Assembly: GCA_902776615.1 (NCBI GenBank)
Contig: CACYQU010000022.1
Span: 1 to 33,520, forward strand
DNA length: 33,520 nucleotides
DNA from: an uncultured bacterium
Lineage (GTDB): Bacteria > Verrucomicrobiota > Kiritimatiellia > RFP12 > UBA1067
Direction of reading: 5' to 3'
Positions 8,115 through 14,622 of the stretch are shown in pieces. The notes below the pieces were generated by a model. That model had not been told where the DNA came from. It searched no databases and saw only the letters and a list, made by a program, of their open reading frames with translations. Position 1 is the stretch's first letter. Every line of letters begins with the position of its first letter. A program made the translations under genes and the position numbers.

Positions 8115-8210
8115 GAGGCAATTGTAAAACCTGGTAGGGCGGCGTGACCTCACGCCGCCGCGGCGGGCTGGGGTCAGCCCGCCGAATTCGCGTGGTTTTG
8201 CAATTGCCTC
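8115..8210. repeat. Double-hairpin (cruciform-type) inverted-repeat element
   Basis: Outer arms GAGGCAATTGTAAAACC (8115-8131) and GGTTTTGCAATTGCCTC (8194-8210) are complementary at 16 of 17 positions. They enclose two perfect 10-bp hairpins. The first is GGCGGCGTGA (8138-8147) with TCACGCCGCC (8150-8159). The second is CGGCGGGCTG (8161-8170) with CAGCCCGCCG (8175-8184) and loop GGGT. The 96-bp unit could fold into a three-way or cruciform structure. The form resembles REP/BIME-like or small MITE-type elements, but no family was identified. Confidence 0.8.
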
Positions 8211-8212
8211 CA

Positions 8213-8289
8213 CCACTAAGGGTGGCCTTTATTTACCCTAAGGGTGAAAGCATTTTACCCTTAGGGTTTTTATCAATCACCCTTAGGGG
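8213..8289. repeat. Four CCCTWAGGG palindromes at exact 22-bp spacing
   Basis: Near-palindromic copies of ACCCT(A/T)AGGGT are centred at 8218, 8240, 8262 and 8284. The second and third (8235-8245, 8257-8267) are complete; the first lacks part of its left half, and the fourth ends in GGGG. The 22-bp period is about two turns of the helix, so all sites face the same side, as in an operator array. Spacer sequences differ, apart from being AT-rich. The regulated gene is unknown; nadB is the nearest downstream gene. Confidence 0.75.
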
Positions 8290-8365
8290 GAAATTACACA
8301 TGCCGCCATACGAATCTGCGAATTGTCGCGCTCGACTATGAAGGCATACAACGGCATGGCGCCTC

Positions 8366-8409
8366 TGGCGGCTAGACCTGCCACCCTTGGCGGCTTACCC
8401 TGCCACACT
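8366..8409. repeat. Two degenerate 22-bp GC-rich tandem units
   Basis: The units at 8366-8387 and 8388-8409 both begin TGGCGGCT, share the block CCTGCCAC, and match at 18 of 22 positions. They have the same period as the palindrome array 80 bp upstream but a different sequence. Function unknown. Confidence 0.55.
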
Positions 8410-8450
8410 AGACACCTTTATCTGCCTCGGAGTTCTTGCCTCTCGGTGCT

Positions 8451-8529
8451 GTGTCCGAAAGTAAACGCACGTCACCTCCCCGGGGATACAGAGGGTAAAC
8501 GCAAGAGAATCTTGCGTTGGCTTCTGGAC
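8451..8529. repeat. Copies of the dispersed TTGCGTTTAC repeat, including a hairpin
   Basis: GTGTCCGAAAGTAAACGCA (8451-8469) is the reverse complement, at 17 of 19 positions, of 74-92 near the window start. A further copy reads as CTTGCGTTGGCTTCTGGAC at 8511-8529. Between them AACGCAAGA (8498-8506) and TCTTGCGTT (8510-8518) form a perfect 9-bp stem with loop GAA. The block ends about 50 bp before the nadB -10 box. Confidence 0.65.
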
Positions 8530-8576
8530 ATCGCGGTCGTCTTTTATGGCCAGGCGCGTATCGGGCGCCCTATTTA

Positions 8577-8585
8577 TGGTATAAT
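8577..8585 (+). promoter_or_regulatory. Extended -10 promoter of the nadB operon
   Basis: TGG (8577-8579) plus TATAAT (8580-8585); no -35 match is seen 17 bp upstream. The nadB ATG begins at 8594, 8 nt after the box, so transcription would start at or next to the start codon and the mRNA would be leaderless or nearly so. Confidence 0.75.
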
Positions 8586-8593
8586 ATCCCGGA

Positions 8594-10186
8594 ATGAAGA
8601 CATTGGATGCTGATTACTTCGTAGTCGGTTCGGGCATGGCCGGTTTGATGACGGCCTTGCATCTGGCGGCATACGGTAAAGTCGTCGTGGCGACAAAGGG
8701 TCGCCTCGCCGATTGCAATACCAATTTCGCTCAGGGCGGAATATGCTGCGTGATGGATCCGTCGGACTCGTTCGACAAGCATGCGCGTGACACGATGATC
8801 GCCGGCGCATGGCTCGGCAAGTCGCCTGTCGTGCATGAGATATGCGAGCATGCGCCGGAGGGCATTCAAGACCTTATCGACTGCGGCGTGAAGTTCGCCT
8901 GCAAGAAGAACGGCGACTGGGATCTTACGCGGGAGGGCGGCCATTCGGCGCGCCGCATTTTCCACGCCGGCGACATAACCGGCGAGCGATGCGAGTCGGC
9001 GATGATAAGAACCGTCAAGCGCCACAGCGAAATCTCCATTCTCGAGAACACGATCGTCATCGACCTCGTGATGACGCGCCGCATTGGGATTTCGGGCGAC
9101 AACAGGTGCGTCGGCGCGTATGTGATGGACAAGCCGAGCGGCGAGATATACGTCGTGCGCTCTCCAAACACCATACTCGCCACGGGCGGATGCGGGAAGG
9201 TGTATCTCTACACCTGCAATCCCGATTCCGCGACAGGCGACGGAATCGCGCTCGCCTGGCGCGCGGGCGCGAAGATCGAGAACATGGAGTTCATACAGTT
9301 CCATCCGACGTGCCTCTACCATCCGCAGGCGAAGCGCTTTCTGATCTCCGAGGCGGTGCGCGGCGAAGGGGCCGTTCTCGTCGACAAGCGCGGACGCGAG
9401 TTCATGAAGAAGTACGATCCGCGCGGATCGCTCGCGCCGCGCGACATCGTGGCGCGTTCGATCGACTCCGAGATGAAGCGCACCGGCGACGACTGCATGT
9501 TTCTCGACATCCGCTCCAAAGGGCGCAAGTATCTCCAGACGCGCTTCCCCAACATCTACATGAAGTGCATGGAGTTTGGGATCGATATGGCGAAAGACCT
9601 CATCCCCGTCGTTCCTGCCGCGCACTACACGTGCGGCGGAATACAGGCGACGACCGACGGGCGCACCTCGATACGCGGCCTTTCGGCCGTGGGCGAATGC
9701 GCTTCGACGGGGCTTCACGGCGCGAACCGCCTCGCCTCCAACTCGCTAATGGAAGCCGTCGTCTGCGCGCGCCTCACCGCGGCGCGGCTCGGGCCGCACC
9801 CGGAGAGCTTCGCCCGCCGCGCGCCTGCCATCCCCGCGTGGAAGACGGGAAGCGCCGTGCCGCCAGACGAGGCCGTGCTTGTGGCGCACATGTGGGACGA
9901 GATTCGCCGCCTGATGTGGGACTACGTGGGGATCGTGCGCACGAACAAGCGCCTGGCGCGTGCGGCGCATCGCTTGAAGACGCTGCGCCGCGAGATACAC
10001 GACTACTACTTCCGCTATCTCGTAACGCCCGACACTCTCGAACTGCGAAACCTGGCCGTCTGCGCGGAGCTTATCGTGAAGTGCGCAAAGCGCCGCCGCG
10101 AGAGCAGGGGGCTGCACTACACGCTCGACTATCCCAAGATGGCGAAGCGTCCGCATCAGACTGTAATAGAAGGATACAGAGGATGA
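8594..10186 (+). CDS. nadB: L-aspartate oxidase
   Basis: FAD enzyme that oxidises L-aspartate to iminoaspartate, the first step of de novo NAD synthesis. The 530-residue protein has the dinucleotide-binding VVGSGMAGL at residues 10-18 and NTNFAQGGI, the flavin-contact region of the succinate dehydrogenase/fumarate reductase family. It also carries EGGHSARRIFHAGD, EFIQFHPTC, PAAHYTCGGI and GLHGANRLASNSLMEA. The C-terminal helical domain is present. No Shine-Dalgarno sequence is available between the promoter and the ATG. The gene overlaps the ABC ATPase gene by ATGA. nadA and nadC are not in the window, but nadK closes the same operon. Confidence 0.96.
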   Translation: MKTLDADYFVVGSGMAGLMTALHLAAYGKVVVATKGRLADCNTNFAQGGICCVMDPSDSFDKHARDTMIAGAWLGKSPVVHEICEHAPEGIQDLIDCGVKFACKKNGDWDLTREGGHSARRIFHAGDITGERCESAMIRTVKRHSEISILENTIVIDLVMTRRIGISGDNRCVGAYVMDKPSGEIYVVRSPNTILATGGCGKVYLYTCNPDSATGDGIALAWRAGAKIENMEFIQFHPTCLYHPQAKRFLISEAVRGEGAVLVDKRGREFMKKYDPRGSLAPRDIVARSIDSEMKRTGDDCMFLDIRSKGRKYLQTRFPNIYMKCMEFGIDMAKDLIPVVPAAHYTCGGIQATTDGRTSIRGLSAVGECASTGLHGANRLASNSLMEAVVCARLTAARLGPHPESFARRAPAIPAWKTGSAVPPDEAVLVAHMWDEIRRLMWDYVGIVRTNKRLARAAHRLKTLRREIHDYYFRYLVTPDTLELRNLAVCAELIVKCAKRRRESRGLHYTLDYPKMAKRPHQTVIEGYRG

Positions 10187-11007
10187 ACGACAACATACTC
10201 GAAGTCAGGGACCTCAAGGTTTGGTTTCCCGTCAAAAAGGGCGTGTTCGCGCGCACGGTGGGCTACGTGAAGGCGGTCGACGGCGTAAGCTTCGACCTGA
10301 AGCGCGGCGAAACGCTCGGAGTGGTGGGCGAATCGGGCTGCGGCAAGTCGACTACGAGCCGCGCCGTGCTGATGCTCAACAAGCCGTGCGGCGGTACGAT
10401 CAAGGTTGACGGCGTGGACATCTCGACTCTTCGCGGCAAGGACCTGCTCGAATACCACCGAAAGGTTCAGGTCGTCTTTCAGGATCCGAACGCAAGCCTC
10501 AATCCGCGCCACACGATTTGCGACATCGTGACGGAAGGTATGGTTTACCATGGGCTGTGCGCGAAGTCCGGGCGCGTCGACAAGGCCGTGGAGCTTCTTG
10601 AAAGCGTGGGCTTGGGCGCGTCGGTGCTCTACCGCTATCCGCACGAATTCTCCGGCGGTCAGCGCCAGCGCATCTGCATCGCCCGCGCGATTGCGCTCAA
10701 GCCCGAGCTTCTCATCTGCGACGAGGCTGTTTCCGCGCTCGACCTTTCCATCCGCGCGCAGGTGCTCGATCTTCTGGAGGGATTGAAAAAGAAGCTCGGC
10801 CTGTCGTTCCTTTTCATTACGCACGATGTTGGCGTCGTGCAGCATGTCGCCGACCGCATAATCGTGATGAACCGCGGTCGCATCGTCGAGCAGGGTACGG
10901 CCGACGAGGTTCTGAAGAATCCGAAGGAGGCGTATACGAAGCGCCTTATGGCGTCCGTTCCGCGCATAGGCCACCCTCTGCCGGACATCGGCGACGACGC
11001 CGAGTGA
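10183..11007 (+). CDS. OppF/DppF-type ABC transporter ATP-binding protein
   Basis: Cytoplasmic ATPase of the peptide/nickel-type importer family, 274 residues. Walker A is GESGCGKST (residues 49-57). The Q-loop VVFQDPNASLNPR, the signature FSGGQRQR, the Walker B LLICDEAVSALD and the switch histidine in FITHD are all intact. The N-terminal VWFPVKKGVF and the C-terminal AYTKRLMASVP mark the OppF/DppF group, which usually works with OppD, two permeases and a binding protein. None of these is adjacent: the gene sits between nadB and the oxidoreductase genes, overlapping nadB by ATGA. Its partners are presumably encoded elsewhere; the transported substrate is unknown. Confidence 0.93.
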   Translation: MNDNILEVRDLKVWFPVKKGVFARTVGYVKAVDGVSFDLKRGETLGVVGESGCGKSTTSRAVLMLNKPCGGTIKVDGVDISTLRGKDLLEYHRKVQVVFQDPNASLNPRHTICDIVTEGMVYHGLCAKSGRVDKAVELLESVGLGASVLYRYPHEFSGGQRQRICIARAIALKPELLICDEAVSALDLSIRAQVLDLLEGLKKKLGLSFLFITHDVGVVQHVADRIIVMNRGRIVEQGTADEVLKNPKEAYTKRLMASVPRIGHPLPDIGDDAE

Positions 11008-11024
11008 GTATTCGGGAAAATCTT

Positions 11025-11222
11025 ATGGTAGTGATTGACAGAGAAAACTGCAAAGGCTGCGGACGGTGCGTCGCGGCGTGTCCGAAGAAGTGCCTGGCGC
11101 TGGGCGAAACGCTGAACGCGATGGGCATCAAGTCGGTCGAGTACAAAGGAGAGGGCTGCATAAGCTGCGGGATGTGCTTTTACAACTGTCCCGAGCCGTA
11201 TGCGCTGAAGGTGGAAAAATGA
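11025..11222 (+). CDS. 2[4Fe-4S] ferredoxin subunit of 2-oxoacid:ferredoxin oxidoreductase (delta)
   Basis: Small iron-sulfur protein (65 residues from the ATG at 11025) that passes electrons from the oxidoreductase to ferredoxin. It has two complete cluster motifs: CKGCGRCVAACP near the N-terminus and CISCGMCFYNCP in the second half. Four-subunit VOR/KGOR-type enzymes carry such a separate delta chain. A GTG at 11004 overlaps the stop of the ABC gene (GTGA) and would add seven residues. The ATG is preferred because family members begin just before the first cysteine block, but the GTG cannot be excluded. It overlaps the alpha-subunit gene by ATGA. Confidence 0.9.
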   Translation: MVVIDRENCKGCGRCVAACPKKCLALGETLNAMGIKSVEYKGEGCISCGMCFYNCPEPYALKVEK

Positions 11223-12274
11223 CAAAGTTCGTCAAGAGCAACGAGGCGGTCGTGATGGGCGCGCTCTACGCGGGTTGCGACCTCTATTTCGGCTATCCGA
11301 TAACGCCGGCGAGCGAAATCGCGCACGGCGCTGCGAAGTGGTTCCCCATGCTCGGCAGGACGTTCGTCCAGGCCGAATGCGAGACAGCGAGCGTGAACAT
11401 GATGTTCGGCGCGGCAGGCGCCGGGCGGCTCTGCATGACCGCCACCAGCGGACCGGGCTTTTCCCTTATGCAGGAAGGCATCAGCTATCTCGCCGGAGCG
11501 GAACTGCCTGCGGTTGTCGTCAACGTCAACAGGGCCGGTCCAGGCCTTGGAAACGTATACCCGGAACAGTCCGACTACACCCCTGCGGTGAAGGGCGGCG
11601 GCCACGGCAGCTATCAGACCTTCACCCTTGCGCCGGCAAGCGCGCAGGAGATGTTCGATCTCACGATGAAGGCTTTTGAGATGTCCGTGAAATGGCGCAC
11701 CCCCGCCGTGGTCTTCGCCGACGGACTCCAGGGGCAGATGATGGAGACGGTCGCGCTTCCGGAGAAGGAGATGCCGCGCCCGGACTTCAGCGACTGGGCG
11801 GCGCAGGGCGAGCCCAGGACGCGCGGCAACCTCGTCAAGTCGATCTATCTCGACGCCGCTCAGCAGGAGCGGTTCAACAACCACCTGCAGGAGAAGTACG
11901 CGCGCATGGCGGCCGACGCCATGGGCGAGCCGTATCTCGCCGACGACGCAGAGCTGCTTGTCGTCGCATTCGGCATTTCGGGGCGAATCGCCCGCACGAC
12001 CGTAGAGGAGCTTCGCCGCGAGGGAGTGAAGGCGGGCGCGTTCCGTCCGATCACGCTCAATCCCTTCCCGCGGGAGCAGCTCGCGGCTGTCGCGAAGGGG
12101 CGCAGGATAATGACGATCGAGCTGGACGCCGGACAGTTCGCGGACGATGTGCGGCTCAATCTCGCGAAGGCAGGGCTGGGCACCGAGGCGGCGTCGGTGA
12201 AGATGGTGCACCGCATGGGCGGCGAAGTCGTCTCGGTGGATGGCGCGGTGAAGTTCGCAAAGGAGATGGTCTGA
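11219..12274 (+). CDS. vorB: 2-oxoacid:ferredoxin oxidoreductase alpha subunit, VorB-like
   Basis: Alpha chain (351 residues) of a thiamine-diphosphate enzyme that interconverts a 2-oxoacid and CoA with acyl-CoA, CO2 and reduced ferredoxin. Recognisable blocks are YFGYPITPASEIAH, the AGAGRLCMTATSGPGFSLMQEGISYLAGAELPAVVVNV region and GPGLGNVYPEQSDY, all close to the 3-methyl-2-oxobutanoate (VorB) subgroup. A C-terminal domain (about 240-350) follows. The assignment to branched-chain oxoacids is inferred from this resemblance and from ilvE just after the operon; 2-oxoglutarate remains an alternative. It overlaps the neighbouring genes at both ends. Confidence 0.92.
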   Translation: MTKFVKSNEAVVMGALYAGCDLYFGYPITPASEIAHGAAKWFPMLGRTFVQAECETASVNMMFGAAGAGRLCMTATSGPGFSLMQEGISYLAGAELPAVVVNVNRAGPGLGNVYPEQSDYTPAVKGGGHGSYQTFTLAPASAQEMFDLTMKAFEMSVKWRTPAVVFADGLQGQMMETVALPEKEMPRPDFSDWAAQGEPRTRGNLVKSIYLDAAQQERFNNHLQEKYARMAADAMGEPYLADDAELLVVAFGISGRIARTTVEELRREGVKAGAFRPITLNPFPREQLAAVAKGRRIMTIELDAGQFADDVRLNLAKAGLGTEAASVKMVHRMGGEVVSVDGAVKFAKEMV

Positions 12275-13674
12275 TGGCGACGATAGAGCAGAAGGGGATG
12301 TACAAGGTCTTCCCCAGAAGCGGGAAGAACGTAAGCTTCACCCACTACTGTCCGGGTTGCGGACACGGCATAATCAACAAGCTGATCGCCGAGGCCTGCG
12401 CCGAGCTTGGTCTGCAGGACAGGACGATTTTCGTCGATCCCGTCGGGTGCGGCGTGTTCACGTACTACTACTGGGACGCCGCCCACATCTCCGCCGCGCA
12501 CGGACGCGCCAGCGCCGCCGCGACGGGTGTTTGCAGGGCGCGGCCCGACGCCGTCACAATCGCCTACCAGGGTGACGGCGACCTGGGCGCGATCGGATTC
12601 AACAACGCTTTCCAGGCGGCAAGCCGCGGCGAGAAGTTCGGCTGCATTTTCGTGAACAACTCGCTCTATGGCATGACAGGCGGCCAGATGGCCCCGACCA
12701 CGCTCGACGGCGAGACAACTACCACTACTCCGTTCGGACGCGACCCTGCGCTTACCGGACACCCGCTTCATGTGTGCGAGGTCTTCGCGCAACTTCAGGC
12801 CCCGGTCTACATCGCCCGCGTGTCGGTTGCCGACACGCGCCGCATAATGCAGGCGAAAAAGGCGATACGCAAGGTTTTCGAGATACAGCGCGACGGGAAG
12901 GGCTACGCGCTTCTCGAGATACTTGCGCCGTGTCCGACCAATTTCAAGATGGATCCCCTCAAGGCCGCCGACTTCTGCATGAACGAGATGGAGAGGGAAT
13001 TTCCTCTCGGCGTGTTCAGGGACGAAGAGGCGAGAGAGCCGCTTGCGGCGAGGCCTGTGCCCAGGGCTTCAAGCTGCCGCGATCTTTTTGTCGAGAAGGA
13101 CGCGGTGCTTCCGGCTGTCGATGACGCCGCATTCGCCGAGAAGAGATTCAAGTTCGCCGGCTATGGCGGGCAGGGCATTCTCTCGCTCGGTCTTTGCGTG
13201 GCGGAGGCTGCGCGGCTCGAGCGCCGCCACACGCTCTGGTTCCCCAGCTACGGCCCGGAGCAGCGCGGCGGCAGCGCCAACTGCTCGGTAGTAGTCTCCG
13301 GTACGCCGATAGGTTCGCCGACGGTCGAGCACCCCGATGTGCTTGTCTGCATGAACCAGCCCGCCTACGAGCGTTTTGCCGGCGACGTGAAGCGCGGCGG
13401 AACGGTAATAGTCGATGAGACGGTGCCTGTCAAGACCGATCCGCCGGATGGCGTGAGGCTCATACGCTGGCCGGCGATAAAAATGGCCGAGGAGTTCGGC
13501 GTGCCAAAGGCCGCGAACACGATGATGCTCGCCGCGCTCAAAAAGTTCAAATGCACTGGCCTTTCGGACGACAACCTCGAGAAGTCGCTCGTCGCCAGCT
13601 TCAAAAAGAAACCCGCGTTGGGCGAGAAGAACCGCGAGCTTCTGAGGCTGGCCGAAGCGAGGGAGCACTCCTGA
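12274..13674 (+). CDS. Fused beta-gamma subunit of 2-oxoacid:ferredoxin oxidoreductase
   Basis: A 466-residue protein joining two subunits that are usually separate. Residues 1 to about 240 are the beta chain: HYCPGCGHG supplies C26 and C29 for the proximal cluster, with further cysteines in PVGCGVF and APCPTNF. The thiamine-diphosphate/Mg motif is GDGDLGAIG (from 100) through NNSLYGMTGGQ. A linker of about 40 residues follows. From about 290 comes the gamma domain, FKFAGYGGQGILSLG, with WFPSYGPEQRGGSANC and the CoA/oxoacid contact region. There is no stop or frameshift between the halves, so the fusion is real in this sequence. Start and stop overlap the neighbours as TGATG. Confidence 0.93.
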   Translation: MATIEQKGMYKVFPRSGKNVSFTHYCPGCGHGIINKLIAEACAELGLQDRTIFVDPVGCGVFTYYYWDAAHISAAHGRASAAATGVCRARPDAVTIAYQGDGDLGAIGFNNAFQAASRGEKFGCIFVNNSLYGMTGGQMAPTTLDGETTTTTPFGRDPALTGHPLHVCEVFAQLQAPVYIARVSVADTRRIMQAKKAIRKVFEIQRDGKGYALLEILAPCPTNFKMDPLKAADFCMNEMEREFPLGVFRDEEAREPLAARPVPRASSCRDLFVEKDAVLPAVDDAAFAEKRFKFAGYGGQGILSLGLCVAEAARLERRHTLWFPSYGPEQRGGSANCSVVVSGTPIGSPTVEHPDVLVCMNQPAYERFAGDVKRGGTVIVDETVPVKTDPPDGVRLIRWPAIKMAEEFGVPKAANTMMLAALKKFKCTGLSDDNLEKSLVASFKKKPALGEKNRELLRLAEAREHS

Positions 13675-14495
13675 TGACCGTGCGCCGCATCCATTTCCAC
13701 GTCAACAAGTCCAAACCGGAGGCGAAGGCGGCCTACGAGTCGCTTGCGGCAAAACTTCCCGGCCTCGGACTTGAGTTGTGCGAGAAGGGGGCGGACGCCG
13801 ATGCGGTAATCGCGCTTGGCGGGGACGGCACGATTCTCAGGGCTGCCCGAATCCACCGCGCAAAGCCGGTGGCAGGTTTCAACCTCGGCGGCCTCGGCTA
13901 TCTCGCGAGCGTCGAGCGTCGCCACTTCGAAAAGGCGCTTTCGATGCTTGCGGAGGGGCGCTTCAGAATATCGCGCCGCACTATGCTCGAAGCGCGGCTG
14001 ACCGGATGCGGAAACCGCGAACCCGCGCTCGCGCTCAACGACATCGTGCTTATGCGTCAGCTTTCGGGCCATGCCGCCGTGCTCGATCTCTCGGTTGATG
14101 CGCGTGGAGTGGCGAGGTACTTTGCTGACGGGCTCGTCTTCGCGACGCCTACGGGCTCGACGGCATATTCGCTTGCGGCCGGAGGTCCTGTTGTAATGCC
14201 TGATTCGGCGAGCTTCGTGGTTACGCCGATGAACCCTCATGCGCTGGGCGTGCGGCCGATGGTCGTAAGCGACTCCGTCGTCATGACTGTCGCCACGCGT
14301 GCGAGGGATGGCGGGCGCGATGGACGCATAGTGGTGTATGCGGACGGCGAGAACGTGTTCACGCTCGAAGACGGCGGGTCGGTCGATATACGCAAGTCGT
14401 CCGAGTTCGCTGCCATAGTCGAGTTTGACGGACACGATCCATACGAAGTGCTTGCGCGAAAGCTTGGCTGGAGCGGACAGGCAAAAATGGCCTAG
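13674..14495 (+). CDS. nadK: NAD kinase
   Basis: Phosphorylates NAD to NADP with ATP. The 273-residue protein has the diacylglycerol-kinase-like fold with the catalytic GGDGT at residues 49-53 (D51), FNLGGLGYLA, a substrate loop with LNDIVL where most relatives have NE, and ATPTGSTAYSLAAGGPVV. The all-beta C-terminal domain is complete. The ATG overlaps the stop of the oxidoreductase gene (TGATG). As last gene of the operon that starts with nadB it links NAD synthesis to NADP supply. Confidence 0.94.
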   Translation: MTVRRIHFHVNKSKPEAKAAYESLAAKLPGLGLELCEKGADADAVIALGGDGTILRAARIHRAKPVAGFNLGGLGYLASVERRHFEKALSMLAEGRFRISRRTMLEARLTGCGNREPALALNDIVLMRQLSGHAAVLDLSVDARGVARYFADGLVFATPTGSTAYSLAAGGPVVMPDSASFVVTPMNPHALGVRPMVVSDSVVMTVATRARDGGRDGRIVVYADGENVFTLEDGGSVDIRKSSEFAAIVEFDGHDPYEVLARKLGWSGQAKMA

Positions 14496-14622
14496 CCCCA
14501 GGGCGGAGGGTTCGTCCGCGCCCCCGTCACGGATTTCTCCGGCCGAATGCGCCGCGCCGTCGCAACATCTGCTGGATTGTGGTATAATATACCTTGCCAA
14601 TTTCAAAAAAGGATGAAAAGCA
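14496..14622 (+). other. Intergenic region with weak hairpin and the ilvE promoter
   Basis: A GC-rich imperfect hairpin begins at 14501 (GGGCGGA pairing with TCCGC and CCC after 14515), without a T-tract; it may end the nadB operon transcript. The extended -10 lies at 14580-14588 and a ribosome site AAGGAT at 14609-14614, 8 nt before the ilvE ATG. Confidence 0.5.
14580..14588 (+). promoter_or_regulatory. Extended -10 promoter of ilvE
   Basis: TGG (14580-14582) plus TATAAT (14583-14588), followed by ATACC so that GGTATAATATACC is a 13-nt palindrome. No -35 match is seen. The distance to the ATG is 34 nt, so this gene has a normal short leader with a ribosome site. Confidence 0.75.

Larger units (their letters stand above)
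7959..8593. other. Structured 635-bp non-coding region upstream of nadB
   Basis: No convincing gene was found; short open frames here lack family resemblance and run across repeats. In order it holds a hairpin after the radical SAM gene (7964-7985), a GC-rich stretch, a double-hairpin element (8115-8210), four palindromes at 22-bp spacing (8213-8289), two GC-rich 22-bp tandem units (8366-8409), copies of the TTGCGTTTAC repeat (8451-8529) and the nadB promoter (8577-8585). It is the most structured non-coding DNA in the window outside the right end. Confidence 0.8.

Noticed and set aside
8213..8289. CCCTAA/TTAGGG telomere repeat or CRISPR array
   Set aside because: The copies are single palindromes in 22-bp units, not head-to-tail hexamers. 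The period is far too short for CRISPR repeat-spacer units, and no cas genes are present.
7862..8613. Short open frames of 65-96 codons in the region upstream of nadB
   Set aside because: They overlap hairpins, palindromes and tandem repeats, lack ribosome sites and show no protein family features.
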